DNA of 64,000 nucleotides from JBMYYR01 sp965243605 (GTDB taxonomy: Bacteria > Bacteroidota > Bacteroidia > Flavobacteriales > CAJXXR01), in contig CBDEVQ010000112.1 of assembly GCA_965243605.1 (NCBI GenBank), forward strand, positions 1-64,000, written 5' to 3'. Shown here piece by piece: positions 9,015-18,533 of this stretch. The position numbers and the translations under genes were made by a program. The stretch's first letter is position 1. Every line of letters starts with the position of its first letter. The notes beneath the pieces were generated by a model. It was not told the DNA's origin, ran no database searches, and worked only from the letters and a program-made list of their open reading frames with translations.

Positions 9015-10275
9015 TTTTAAGTCGTGTAATTTCGGACTTTAGATAGGCTGCTTCGTTAAAAGCAACATCGTTATTTTGTTCGGCTGTTACTTTTGCTCGC
9101 ATTGTATTTGTTTTGGCTTTACTGGTAATCAGTTTTAAAGCACTTTTCTTTAAATCTATATTCACTTGAGAAATACACAGTATAAGACCTATTGCCGAAC
9201 AGGTCATCCAAATGGAGGATCCACCAGCACTAATTAATGGTAAGGTTTGTCCCGTAACGGGTAACAATTCCACAGCGACTCCCATATTTAAAAACGCCTG
9301 AAATATCATTGAAAATCCCAATCCGAAAACAAGGAGTTTCCCAAAATCTGACGTTGTATTATGGGCGGTTATCATAAATCTAATAAAGAGCCATATAAAA
9401 AGTAATATTGGTAATATACACCCAAACAGAAATCCATACTCTTCCACCATTATTGCGAAAATAAAATCGGAATTAGATTGCGGCAGAAAATACTTCTGTT
9501 TACTTTTCCCTGGTCCAATTCCCGTCATTCCACCAGTCATTAATGCCATCTTAGCATGCTCTATCTGGTAGTTAGCATCAGAATCTTCTTCATCATTTAC
9601 ATACCGTTCTATACGCCCTTTCCAGGTATCTACACGGTTAGAAACATTAGGCACATAAATAACAATCATCAAAAATATAGAGAACGTACCTATGGCTAAT
9701 CCGCAGATTTTAAGAATATTTTTAATGGGGTAATTCCCTAAAAATAAAATAACCATACTTACAACATATAAAAATACGGCTGCAGATAAACTGGCTCTTA
9801 CTACCATTAAGCACATTCCAATAATTGGTAATACAATGGGAATAAAAGACGCTTTAAAGTTCTTTAATTTACGTTGGTGTTTCACTAAGTTTCTAGCCAA
9901 TAGCATTATTAGCGAAACCTTAGCCATTTCTGAAGGTTGGAATGTAAACCCAAATATATTAACCCATCTACTTGCATTGGCATTACCTATGGTGGTGCCG
10001 GTAAACATGGCTAGAACCAATAAACCTATGGTTAATGCATAGATGAGTACAGATGAATTTTTCAAAAACTTTTGAGGAATATGTGAAATAGAGATCATAA
10101 ATCCTAACCCCATTAAAACATGTACTAAATGCTTTAACATGACAGATAGGTTATTTCCTCCATGGTATTGAAACGCAATATTACTACTCGAACTGTAAAC
10201 AATTACAAACGAATAGAACAATAGTGTTAAACACAATGCCCAAATACTTTTATCTCCTCGAATAAGTTTTAACAT
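8998..10275 (-). CDS. ftsW: peptidoglycan glycosyltransferase FtsW (SEDS family)
   Basis: Polytopic SEDS protein that polymerises lipid II into glycan strands at the septum together with the transpeptidase FtsI. 425 residues with about ten membrane helices. Conserved features: FQPSEMAKVSLIMLLAR near 131-148, YQIEHAKMALMTGGMTGIGPGKSKQKYFLPQ split near 233-263, and the SDFIFA stretch after it; the last periplasmic loop has LPVTGQTLPLISAGGSS. The C-terminal cytoplasmic tail of about 50 charged residues is longer than in E. coli. It follows murD by 1 bp and overlaps murG by 17 bp. Confidence 0.96.
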   Translation of the reverse strand: MLKLIRGDKSIWALCLTLLFYSFVIVYSSSSNIAFQYHGGNNLSVMLKHLVHVLMGLGFMISISHIPQKFLKNSSVLIYALTIGLLVLAMFTGTTIGNANASRWVNIFGFTFQPSEMAKVSLIMLLARNLVKHQRKLKNFKASFIPIVLPIIGMCLMVVRASLSAAVFLYVVSMVILFLGNYPIKNILKICGLAIGTFSIFLMIVIYVPNVSNRVDTWKGRIERYVNDEEDSDANYQIEHAKMALMTGGMTGIGPGKSKQKYFLPQSNSDFIFAIMVEEYGFLFGCILPILLFIWLFIRFMITAHNTTSDFGKLLVFGLGFSMIFQAFLNMGVAVELLPVTGQTLPLISAGGSSIWMTCSAIGLILCISQVNIDLKKSALKLITSKAKTNTMRAKVTAEQNNDVAFNEAAYLKSEITRLKNETRK

Positions 10276-10276
10276 G

Positions 10277-11602
10277 TCATTTTAGTTTATGAACAAGTTC
10301 TTTAAATACTTTCCCCCTTTGTCCGTAATTATCAAACATATCAAAACTAGAACATGCTGGCGACAATAAAACGACATCGTTAGCTTTGGCATTTTGATAA
10401 GCCAGATTTACAGCTTCTTCCATATTTTCGGCAAATACCATTGGTATAGAATTTTCAAAGGATGACTTAAAGTTAGAAATATTTTTTCCTACACAGATTA
10501 AGATTTTTACTTTTTCAAGTACCAATGCTTTAATTTGTGAATAATCGTTCCCTTTATCTATTCCTCCTGCTATCCATACTATTGGGTTTGTAAACGTATC
10601 TAAAGCATAATATACAGCATCTACATTTGTAGCTTTAGAATCATTAATAAACTGGATATTGTTTAAGGATGTTACAGGTTCTAACCTATGTTCTACAGAT
10701 TGAAATTCCTTTAACCCTTTTTCGACAACAACTTGTGGTATTTCTAACAACTGTGCTACAATACCAACAGCCATTACGTTCATATAGTTATGTTTTCCTT
10801 TAATAGAGATGTTATTGATGTTTAAATTCCAATTAGAATCTCCATTAATAGTAATGGTTGATTGATTAAAAAATGCTTGAGCATTTGTATTTTGTTCTGA
10901 GGAAAACATGTATTTCTTTGCTTTCACCTGATTTAATTGTGGCAAAAAATGTTCACCTTCATTCCACCCAATAAAATGATCAGAACCGGTTTGATTCATG
11001 GCAATTCTAAATTTAGAATCAACATATTCAGACATATTCCAATTGTATCGATCTAAATGATCTGCACTTAAATTAAGTAATATGGCAATATCAGGTTTAA
11101 ATGAAACAATATCATCCAATTGGAAACTACTCAATTCTAACACATAATAATCAAAAGAATGGTTAGCAACCTGATATGAAAAACTGATTCCAATATTACC
11201 TGCTAAACATACCGAAGAACTAAAATTCTTTAAGATTTCATACATTAAACTTGTGGTGGTGGTTTTACCATTACTACCAGTAATTCCAATAATTTTCCCA
11301 CTTTCAATATGTCTATATGCCCACTCTATTTCTGATATTATTTCAATTCCATTTTCCTTAGCCTTCACTAATAAAGGGATCGTATTAGAAATCCCAGGGC
11401 TTTTTACTATAAGATCAGCCTTAAGAATTACATCTATAGAATGTGCTCCATCCTCAAATGGAATATCAGCATTAATAAGCTTCTCTTTATAGGTTTTACT
11501 TATTGTTCCGTAATCTGATAAGAATACATCATAGCCTTTAGTTTTCGCAAGATAAGCTGCACCAAAGCCACTTTCTCCGCCTCCTAATACAATAACATTC
11601 AT
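10277..11602 (-). CDS. murD: UDP-MurNAc-L-Ala--D-glutamate ligase MurD
   Basis: Cytoplasmic Mur ligase that adds D-Glu, the second residue of the stem peptide. 441 residues, normal. N-terminal VLGGGESGFGAAYLA (5-19), P-loop GSNGKTT at 109-115, central NLSADHLDRY near 176-186, and INDSKATNVDAV near 314-326, all typical of MurD. It starts 1 bp after mraY and ends 1 bp before ftsW, so it is clearly within the operon. Confidence 0.97.
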   Translation of the reverse strand: MNVIVLGGGESGFGAAYLAKTKGYDVFLSDYGTISKTYKEKLINADIPFEDGAHSIDVILKADLIVKSPGISNTIPLLVKAKENGIEIISEIEWAYRHIESGKIIGITGSNGKTTTTSLMYEILKNFSSSVCLAGNIGISFSYQVANHSFDYYVLELSSFQLDDIVSFKPDIAILLNLSADHLDRYNWNMSEYVDSKFRIAMNQTGSDHFIGWNEGEHFLPQLNQVKAKKYMFSSEQNTNAQAFFNQSTITINGDSNWNLNINNISIKGKHNYMNVMAVGIVAQLLEIPQVVVEKGLKEFQSVEHRLEPVTSLNNIQFINDSKATNVDAVYYALDTFTNPIVWIAGGIDKGNDYSQIKALVLEKVKILICVGKNISNFKSSFENSIPMVFAENMEEAVNLAYQNAKANDVVLLSPACSSFDMFDNYGQRGKVFKELVHKLK

Positions 11603-11603
11603 C

Positions 11604-12839
11604 CTACTGTAGTTTAAGCGTAATTATTGTAATGATAGCCAATAATAATCCGATTAAGAAGAATCGGGTTACAATCTTACTTTCATGTATGTTTTTCTTT
11701 TGAAAATGATGGTGTAAAGGAGACATTAAAAATATTCGTCGTCCTTCACCAAACTTCTTTTTGGTGTATTTAAAATAGGATACTTGTAGCATTACTGATA
11801 AATTCTCAGCAACAAAAATTCCTGCTAAAATTGGAAGTAAAAGTTCTTTACGAATACAAATTGCAAAAACAGCAATTACACCACCTAGCATTAAACTCCC
11901 CGTATCTCCCATAAATACTTGAGCAGGGTAGGTATTATACCATAGAAATCCAACCGTTGCTCCAACAAATGCGGCTATAAATACAACCATTTCTCCTGTA
12001 TTGGGTATGTAGAGTATATTCAAGTAGTCTGAGAAGATAACGTTACCAGAAAGGTAAGCCAATATACCAAGGGTAACCCCAATAATGGCTGAAGTCCCCG
12101 TAGCCAACCCGTCTATTCCATCGGTTAAATTGGCGGCATTAGATACTGCAACAATAATAAAAATTACAACCGGTATGAATATCAACCAACCAAAATCTTT
12201 AGCAAACCCTCCAAATACATTGGAATAATCCAATTCATTATTCTTCATAAAGGGCACTGTGGTAATAATATCTTTTGTTTCATTTAAAACATATTGCCCG
12301 TCTTGACTCAATTGAGCATCAATCAATTGAGTTTCAGACACAGAGTCTATAGGTAATTTTTCCTTGATGGTAATATCTGGATGCCAATACAATGTTGCAC
12401 CAACAATGATGGATAGAATAACCTGTCCTAAGATTTTATATTTACCTGCTAATCCGTCTTTATTCTTATATTTTTTCTTCCTGTAATCATCAATACCTCC
12501 AATAAACCCTAGCCATACCACGGTTGTTATTAACAATAAGACATATACATTTGTTAAGTCGGCAAACAACAACACGGGTATTAATATTCCCGCAATAATG
12601 ATGAGTCCACCCATGGTTGGGGTTCCCTTCTTTTCGGTTTGACCGGCTAAGCCAAGTTCTCTAATATCTTCTCCCAATTGATATTTTCTAAGAACATTAA
12701 TTATTTTTTTTCCGACGAAAATGGTAATTAACAATGAGAAAATAAATGCCATTGAGGCTCTAAAACTTAAATACTGAAATACTCCAGCACCTGGAAAGTT
12801 TGCACTTTCTTGTAAATAATCAAATAAAGAATACAGCAT
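11604..12839 (-). CDS. mraY: phospho-MurNAc-pentapeptide transferase MraY
   Basis: Integral membrane enzyme that moves phospho-MurNAc-pentapeptide onto undecaprenyl phosphate, making lipid I. About ten membrane helices. Key motifs are GTPTMGGLIII near 72-82, DDYRKK near 116-121, NLTDGIDGLATG near 237-248 and MGDTGSLMLGG near 313-323. At 411 residues it is about 50 longer than E. coli MraY (360); the extra part, about 153-215, lies between two membrane helices and reads as a hydrophilic loop. It abuts murE without a gap. Confidence 0.97.
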   Translation of the reverse strand: MLYSLFDYLQESANFPGAGVFQYLSFRASMAFIFSLLITIFVGKKIINVLRKYQLGEDIRELGLAGQTEKKGTPTMGGLIIIAGILIPVLLFADLTNVYVLLLITTVVWLGFIGGIDDYRKKKYKNKDGLAGKYKILGQVILSIIVGATLYWHPDITIKEKLPIDSVSETQLIDAQLSQDGQYVLNETKDIITTVPFMKNNELDYSNVFGGFAKDFGWLIFIPVVIFIIVAVSNAANLTDGIDGLATGTSAIIGVTLGILAYLSGNVIFSDYLNILYIPNTGEMVVFIAAFVGATVGFLWYNTYPAQVFMGDTGSLMLGGVIAVFAICIRKELLLPILAGIFVAENLSVMLQVSYFKYTKKKFGEGRRIFLMSPLHHHFQKKNIHESKIVTRFFLIGLLLAIITIITLKLQ

Positions 12840-14306
12840 TTAATTTTGTTCTATTAGTTTAAAATAAGCTTCTACTTCTTCTACATCATCAAAATGTAAT
12901 TTTTCTCCTTTTATAATTTGGTAATCCTCATGCCCTTTTCCAGCAATTAACACAACATCTTTTTCTGAGGTTAATTTTAATGCTGTTCTAATGGCAGAAC
13001 GTCTATCTGCAATGGATAAATATTGACTTAACTTTTCCGATGGTACACCAGCCTCCATATCTGCAATAATTAAATCTGGATCTTCAGATCTTGGATTATC
13101 TGCTGTAAAAATAGCTTGATCTGAATATTGCAATGCAATTTTGGCCATCATTGGTCGCTTTCCTTTATCACGATCTCCTCCACAACCAACAACTGTAATT
13201 ATTTTACCTTCTTTTGGTTTTATATCATGAATGGCCTTTAAAACATTCTCTAAAGCATCTGGCGTATGTGCATAATCTACAATTGCCGTTTTTCCAGATT
13301 TAGATCGAACTTGTTCAAATCGCCCTTTTGCGGTTTTTAATATCGACAATCGCGTTAAGATTTCAAAAGGTTCTTTTCCTAAAAGCTCAGCTACAGCATA
13401 ACATACGGTTGCATTATATAAGTTATGCTCTCCAATTAATTGGACAAACACTTCGGTTTGATTTATTGTAATTAAACTTCCATTTAAATCAAACTCTAAG
13501 GCTCTTGTTTTGTAATCTGCTACTTGATGTAATGCATATGATAATGATTTAGCCTTTGTATGCAACAACATCGTTTCTCCATGTTTATCATCTAAATTAA
13601 TTAAAGCATATGCCTCTGGTTTTAATCCATCAAACAATAACTTTTTAGACGAAATATAATGGTTATAATTTTTATGATAATCTAAATGATCTCTACTAAT
13701 ATTGGTGAAAACGGCTATATCAAAATCGACTCCAAACACTCTATTTTGATCTAAAGCATGAGAGCTTACTTCCATAAAACAGGTTGTACATCCATGATCT
13801 ACCATTTTTCGGAACAACTCTTGGACTCGAATAGCATTGGGTGTTGTGTGTGTTGAAGGAAAGACCTCTAAACCGATGTGATATGATATAGTAGAAATAA
13901 GCCCTACCTTTTCTCCCATTTGAGTAAATAGATCAAATAATAAAGTCGCCGTAGTTGTTTTACCATTTGTACCCGTTACCCCTACAACGTTCATTTTTTC
14001 AGAAGGAAAGTCGTAAAATGCCGCTGAAATTTGTGATAAAACTTTTGAAGTATTAGACACTCTTAAATAACAAACACCTTCAACGAACTGTTCAGGTAAA
14101 ACCTCACAAATTATTGTTGATGCTCCTAATTCAATTGCTTTGGATATATAAGAATGACCATCTACCTGATACCCTTTAATCGCTATAAATACACAATGTT
14201 TCACACACAATCTAGAATCAATTTCAATTTTAGAAATCGATTGATTCGTGTCCCCAACATATTTTTTAATGTTAAGGTGTTTTATAAGGTCTTTTAAGTT
14301 TTTCAC
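12840..14306 (-). CDS. murE: UDP-MurNAc-tripeptide synthetase MurE, meso-DAP type
   Basis: Cytoplasmic Mur ligase that adds the third residue of the stem peptide. 488 residues. P-loop GTNGKTT at 112-118, TTPNAIRVQ near 155-163, and the DNPRSEDP motif in the C-terminal domain, which in characterised MurE enzymes marks specificity for meso-diaminopimelate rather than lysine. That agrees with dapD at 27.9 kb. The start codon is GTG at 14306, placed just after the stop codon of ftsI; no ATG fits better. Adjacent to mraY with no spacer. Confidence 0.96.
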   Translation of the reverse strand: MKNLKDLIKHLNIKKYVGDTNQSISKIEIDSRLCVKHCVFIAIKGYQVDGHSYISKAIELGASTIICEVLPEQFVEGVCYLRVSNTSKVLSQISAAFYDFPSEKMNVVGVTGTNGKTTTATLLFDLFTQMGEKVGLISTISYHIGLEVFPSTHTTPNAIRVQELFRKMVDHGCTTCFMEVSSHALDQNRVFGVDFDIAVFTNISRDHLDYHKNYNHYISSKKLLFDGLKPEAYALINLDDKHGETMLLHTKAKSLSYALHQVADYKTRALEFDLNGSLITINQTEVFVQLIGEHNLYNATVCYAVAELLGKEPFEILTRLSILKTAKGRFEQVRSKSGKTAIVDYAHTPDALENVLKAIHDIKPKEGKIITVVGCGGDRDKGKRPMMAKIALQYSDQAIFTADNPRSEDPDLIIADMEAGVPSEKLSQYLSIADRRSAIRTALKLTSEKDVVLIAGKGHEDYQIIKGEKLHFDDVEEVEAYFKLIEQN

Positions 14307-14307
14307 T

Positions 14308-16407
14308 TTAATTCAACTCTAATTTTATGGTCTGATTTGTCTTAAATGGTTTTCCTGGAGTTATGGATTGCTTTACAACTTTTCCGACACCAGAATACTT
14401 AACCTTTAATCCTTTATTCTCTAGTATAAATAATGCATCCATTAAATTCATACCTATCACTTTAGGGGTTTCATTTTCAAGTCCCATAGAACTAAATTCA
14501 GCTTGTAGCTCTAAAGAATCTGATTTTATTTCCAACCATCCAGTAACATCTTTATCATGGTTAGATACCCATTTCATTTTACGAGAAAAGTGTTTAAACT
14601 CTTCTGAGCCCACCAACATATTTTTTGGTAATAGACTATATTGTGTTTCGTCAATAAGTTCTAACTCCTCTGAATCTTCTGTATATAATCCGTTTCTAAT
14701 TTTTTCGAATACAGGTCCTGCCACAACATTTCCATAAAACCCAATTGACTTATTCGGCTTTTGTACAACAACAATACAGGTATACTTAGGATTATCCCTT
14801 GGGAAATACCCAGCAAAAGAGGATTGATATTCTCTAGTCCCTTTCCAATAATTCACCTGACAAGTTCCTGTTTTACCAGCGCATGAAAACTGTTCTGATC
14901 TAATATTGGTTGCTGTTCCATGTTCCACTACTCCAGCCATCATATCTTTTAGCTTTCCAATAGTTGCATCCGAACATATTTTAGAATTTAAGACTTCTTT
15001 AGGAAATGATTTAACTACACGTCCTGCTCTTCTAACTTCTTTTATCACTTGAGGTTTTACAAGCTCTCCGTCATTTGCTATGGCATTATAATAAGACATG
15101 AGCTGTATAGGCGCTAAAGAAAGTTCATATCCATATGCCATCCAAGGTAATGAGACCTTAGACCATCCTTTATCATCAGTTGTTTTTATTTTAGGTATCG
15201 CTTCCCCAGGAATATCTATACCAATTGGTTTAGTTACCCCTAAACGTGCTATACGATCTACAAACCGTTGCGGATCGTCTTTGTAATGTTCTTCAATTAT
15301 TTTTGCTATGGCAATATTCGATGAGAGTTCAAACGCTTGTTTTACATTTATGGTACCAAATCCGCCTCTATGGGAATCTTCCATTTTCTGACCATAAAAC
15401 CACGCTTTTCCATCTCCTGTTTCTATCAAGTCATTGGTATCAATATACCCATCTTCCATGGCTACCATATAAGATATTAACTTAAATGTAGAACCTGGTT
15501 CTGTAGCATCTCCTACCGCATAGTTTTTTGTTTCTCTAAAAATATCATCCTGACCTCTTCTCAAATTAACAATCGATTTAACAGCCCCCGTTTTGGTTTC
15601 CATTAAAATAACCGTTCCACTTTCTGCTTCGTATTTCTTTAATTGATCTAACAAGGCATTATGACACAAATCTTGCATTCTAACATCAATATATGTCACA
15701 ATATCAGCCCCATCTACAGGTTCCAAATCATTACTGGATGGTAAAGGTTTAGATTTACCTCCTGAAATTTTTTGTACCATCATATACCCTTTTTCTCCTG
15801 AAAGTTCATTAGAATAAGACCCTTCTAACCCAACATCATTTGGAGAATCTTCCACTTCATATCCTAAAGTTCGTTTGGCAAGAATTCCGAAAGGTTTTTT
15901 ACGGGTATCCTTTTTCTCTACAACAATACCTCCTTTGTAACGCCCTTTATTTAAAATAGGAAGAGCCTTTAATTGCTTTACTTGCGTGTAATTCAAATTT
16001 CTTTGAATTACGAGGTACTTACTTTTGATTTTTCTTGAAGATAAAAATCGTTTATAAAAGGACTTAGAATTGTACCGTTCTGGAAACAATATGGCTAAAG
16101 AATCAGATAATGGCTTTAAGCTTTCGTCTATTAATTTTTGTTTTGGGATGGATGGATCTATTGCTACTGTATAAATTGGTAAGGATGTTAAGAGAAGATT
16201 TCCTGCTTCATCATAAACACTTCCTCTAGAAGGTGTAATCTCATCGCGTTTAACCGTTGTTTTTTCACCTAAATCTTTATAATAAGCTCCATCATTAATG
16301 TAGATATATATTAGCCGAAAAGGTATAGCCAACATACAAATAAACAGTCCTAAAGTCAACATCATGAGTTTAGAGCTTTTAATATATTTAGATGTATGTT
16401 TACTCAT
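14308..16407 (-). CDS. ftsI: septal transpeptidase FtsI (class B PBP) with PASTA domain
   Basis: Penicillin-binding protein that cross-links septal peptidoglycan next to FtsW. 699 residues: one membrane helix at about 13-35, PBP dimer (pedestal) domain at about 55-220, transpeptidase domain after 260 with the three active-site motifs STFK (306-309), SSN (362-364) and KTGT (511-514), and one PASTA domain at about 640-699 (PKVIGMNLMDALFILENKGL). The PASTA tail is usual for Bacteroidota but absent from E. coli FtsI. It overlaps ftsL by 8 bp and precedes murE by 1 bp. Confidence 0.96.
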   Translation of the reverse strand: MSKHTSKYIKSSKLMMLTLGLFICMLAIPFRLIYIYINDGAYYKDLGEKTTVKRDEITPSRGSVYDEAGNLLLTSLPIYTVAIDPSIPKQKLIDESLKPLSDSLAILFPERYNSKSFYKRFLSSRKIKSKYLVIQRNLNYTQVKQLKALPILNKGRYKGGIVVEKKDTRKKPFGILAKRTLGYEVEDSPNDVGLEGSYSNELSGEKGYMMVQKISGGKSKPLPSSNDLEPVDGADIVTYIDVRMQDLCHNALLDQLKKYEAESGTVILMETKTGAVKSIVNLRRGQDDIFRETKNYAVGDATEPGSTFKLISYMVAMEDGYIDTNDLIETGDGKAWFYGQKMEDSHRGGFGTINVKQAFELSSNIAIAKIIEEHYKDDPQRFVDRIARLGVTKPIGIDIPGEAIPKIKTTDDKGWSKVSLPWMAYGYELSLAPIQLMSYYNAIANDGELVKPQVIKEVRRAGRVVKSFPKEVLNSKICSDATIGKLKDMMAGVVEHGTATNIRSEQFSCAGKTGTCQVNYWKGTREYQSSFAGYFPRDNPKYTCIVVVQKPNKSIGFYGNVVAGPVFEKIRNGLYTEDSEELELIDETQYSLLPKNMLVGSEEFKHFSRKMKWVSNHDKDVTGWLEIKSDSLELQAEFSSMGLENETPKVIGMNLMDALFILENKGLKVKYSGVGKVVKQSITPGKPFKTNQTIKLELN

Positions 16408-16729
16408 TTTCTACTTCTATAAATCTTGGAGACTCAAATGAGTGTTCGAGTCCTAATTGTTCAACTTCTTTAATAACAACAGATGGTTTGGTTAAACCGA
16501 CCCGTTTTGTTCTATACCCTACATGTTCACTTGTGGCTTCTCGTCTTAAATCCTCAAGTTTTTTAATCTCATATATTTTCTGATCTGCCGACCCCGAAAA
16601 ATAAATGACAATTAACATCCATAAAAAAATATATACAGCAATCCCACCATGCTTTCTAACTTCTTTTTGTTGAAAGATGGTTCCTTTTATAAAGGATCTT
16701 ATGTATCTATTAATGGATTTTTTAGCCAT
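16400..16729 (-). CDS. ftsL: FtsL-like division protein
   Basis: 109 residues, a small bitopic membrane protein: basic N-terminus, one membrane helix at about 29-45 (IAVYIFLWMLIVIYF) and a periplasmic coiled-coil-like helix (KIYEIKKLEDLRREA). Sequence is too variable for direct recognition; the call rests on topology, size and position between rsmH and ftsI, exactly where ftsL sits in division clusters. It would join FtsI, FtsW and FtsQ in the divisome. It overlaps both neighbours by 8 bp. Confidence 0.82.
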   Translation of the reverse strand: MAKKSINRYIRSFIKGTIFQQKEVRKHGGIAVYIFLWMLIVIYFSGSADQKIYEIKKLEDLRREATSEHVGYRTKRVGLTKPSVVIKEVEQLGLEHSFESPRFIEVENE

Positions 16730-17639
16730 TGAATGGTATTTTTTCAGCTATTCTTAATTTAGCACTTCTAGCTCTAGAGTTATCTTGTAATTCTTCACTA
16801 GTGGATAAGATTGGTTTTCTATTTATCTTCTTAAATGGCACTATTGGGTTACCGTAAAAATCTTTAACCACTTCGCCTTTAAAATTACCACTTTGCATAA
16901 ATCGTTTTACCAACCTATCTTCTAATGAATGGTAGGTGATAACAGATAATCGTCCACCTTCTTTTAATAAAGGAACTGTAGATTCTAAAAATTCTTTAAG
17001 CACAGCCATTTCTTCATTAACCTCTATTCTTAAAGCCTGAAAAACTTGAGCGTAATATTTATTCGCGTGTTTAGGCGTTGTTAGAGGTTCTAAAATTTTA
17101 ATCAAATCACCTGTAGTAATAATTTCATTTTCTTCTCGTTTAGCAACAATAATTCTTGCCAACTTTTTAGAATTTGAAACTTCTCCATAATCCGATAAAA
17201 TACGAACCAATTCAGATTCACTGTACTGGGCTATAATCTCTTTGGCAGATTGACCATTCGTTGAGTTCATTCTCATATCGAGTTCAGCATCAAAACGAAA
17301 AGAAAATCCACGTTCAGCCGTATCAAATTGATGTGAAGACACGCCAAGATCTGCTAATATTCCATCTACTTTACTAACACCATACATTAACATAGATGTT
17401 TTAATATATCTAAAGTTCTGCATAATCAATTTAAACTGACTATGCTCAGGAACATTATCTAAAACATCTCTATCTTGATCAAAAGCATAAAGTTTTCCTT
17501 GATTTATATCTTTAAGAATACGACGTGAGTGTCCGCCTCCTCCAAAGGTAACATCAATATAAATTCCATCTGGATTTATATTTAACCCATTAACCGATTC
17601 TTCTAATAATACGGGTACGTGGTATGCTGGTGTGTCCAT
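16722..17639 (-). CDS. rsmH: 16S rRNA (cytosine1402-N4)-methyltransferase RsmH
   Basis: SAM-dependent enzyme (formerly MraW) that methylates N4 of C1402 in the ribosomal P site. 305 residues from the ATG at 17639; a TTG at 17651 is in frame but the ATG puts YHVPVLLEESV near the start, as in the family. Motifs: DVTFGGGGHSRRIL near 30-43, the FDQDRDVLDN motif near 51-60, and DGILADLGVSSHQFD near 95-109. First gene of the division operon here; the usual upstream gene mraZ is missing. A -7 box TACCTTTG lies about 100 bp upstream. Confidence 0.95.
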   Translation of the reverse strand: MDTPAYHVPVLLEESVNGLNINPDGIYIDVTFGGGGHSRRILKDINQGKLYAFDQDRDVLDNVPEHSQFKLIMQNFRYIKTSMLMYGVSKVDGILADLGVSSHQFDTAERGFSFRFDAELDMRMNSTNGQSAKEIIAQYSESELVRILSDYGEVSNSKKLARIIVAKREENEIITTGDLIKILEPLTTPKHANKYYAQVFQALRIEVNEEMAVLKEFLESTVPLLKEGGRLSVITYHSLEDRLVKRFMQSGNFKGEVVKDFYGNPIVPFKKINRKPILSTSEELQDNSRARSAKLRIAEKIPFNG

Positions 17640-17996
17640 AGGTATATACAAATTTCGAGGTCCTTAAAATTAAGTTCCCACCGAATAAAAGTCAATTCGT
17701 TTTAATACTAACCAGTAGCTTCTGGCAAAAGTTCCGCAAAGGTAATCCTTGATTCCTTTAAAACTCTTAAAAAAGAGTATAGATTTTATCAAAATACACG
17801 TACAGAGGTACGCTTTTTTTAATGAGTGAATCAAATTATTCGATAACTTGTGAATGTTTGTATGTCATTCACCATTTTCAATGCTTGTAAATATAATTTT
17901 TTTAATTAAATTTTCATAAAATGAAAACATGAAATTACAATTAAAATCGAGTTATTTTTATAGATAAAATGTATATTATTATTTTAAATTATTAAT
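17640..17996. other. gene-free stretch upstream of the division operon
   Basis: About 360 bp without a plausible gene between rsmH and the secreted protein at 17997. In Flavobacteriaceae mraZ normally sits here; I read both strands and found no trace of it. Contents: the probable rsmH -7 box at 17737-17744, a short inverted repeat ACTCTT-AAAA-AAGAGT at 17763-17778 just upstream of it, and AT-rich sequence from 17880 on. A single GTGGGAA (minus strand, 17675-17681) resembles half of an MraZ-type box, but a tandem array is absent. Confidence 0.6.
17737..17744 (-). promoter_or_regulatory. -7 box (TACCTTTG) for the rsmH-yqeY operon
   Basis: Exact match to the Bacteroidota -7 signature TAnnTTTG on the minus strand, 98 bp upstream of the rsmH ATG. 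No TTG at ideal distance upstream, so the -33 part is unclear. It is the only match between rsmH and the next gene, and no other strong candidate exists for a 15-kb operon. Confidence 0.5.
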
Positions 17997-18533
17997 CTAA
18001 TTATATGTTAATCCAACAACAGAATTTAGCGTTATTGGTTGTGGATCAGAAGAAGACTCTGCTTTAGATTCATCATTAACATCATTTTTATTATATCTCA
18101 CTACACAATACCCTAAATCCACTTTCATACTTACATAATAATAATTGTGATAAGATGAATTGGCATGTAGTTTACCATCAAACATTAATTCATTGCTAAC
18201 TTCTATATTAGGAGTTGTTAGACTATCTATGTAATGTTTCACACTCTTTTGTGTTACACCTCTAGTTGGACTGTCAGACACCATATCATTCTCATCTAAC
18301 AATGAATTGGAAACAATTTGCACAATTCCGGAAGAGTCTAATCCAACTTCAGTAACTATTCCATGAGTTAATCCAACATAATATCGATTATTTACAGTAT
18401 CTAAATAAAAATCACCTTCGTTCGCTGTTTTATTAAGATTTATCTGTTCTATTTCAGAAGATGTATAAAACTGAGCATACCCTTCTGATACAGAAAGTAA
18501 GAATAATAATGAAAAAAATATAATGTATTTCAT
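17997..18533 (-). CDS. secreted protein of unknown function with tail-fibre-like motif
   Basis: 178 residues with a signal peptide (MKYIIFFSLLFLLSVSEGYA, then QFYTSSE). Residues about 88-105 read SPTRGVTQKSVKHYIDS, which resembles the (A)TQxSVKxYVDS segment seen in many phage tail fibres and surface trimeric fibres; the preceding DTVNNRYYVGLTHG also suits such repeats. The C-terminal part has no recognisable domain. It is divergent from another secreted protein of unknown function at 18826. A -7 box TATTTTTG at 18591-18598 lies 58 bp upstream. Could be a surface or matrix protein; function not assigned. Confidence 0.7.
   Translation of the reverse strand: MKYIIFFSLLFLLSVSEGYAQFYTSSEIEQINLNKTANEGDFYLDTVNNRYYVGLTHGIVTEVGLDSSGIVQIVSNSLLDENDMVSDSPTRGVTQKSVKHYIDSLTTPNIEVSNELMFDGKLHANSSYHNYYYVSMKVDLGYCVVRYNKNDVNDESKAESSSDPQPITLNSVVGLTYN

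Noticed and set aside
15246..15485. plus-strand ORF of 79 codons within ftsI
   Set aside because: Shadow of a well-supported minus-strand gene; the same holds for the other antisense ORFs inside ftsZ, miaB, sufB and sucC.
17763..17778. ACTCTT-AAAA-AAGAGT hairpin upstream of rsmH as terminator or operator
   Set aside because: Only 6-bp arms in AT-rich DNA, no T-run; too weak to call.
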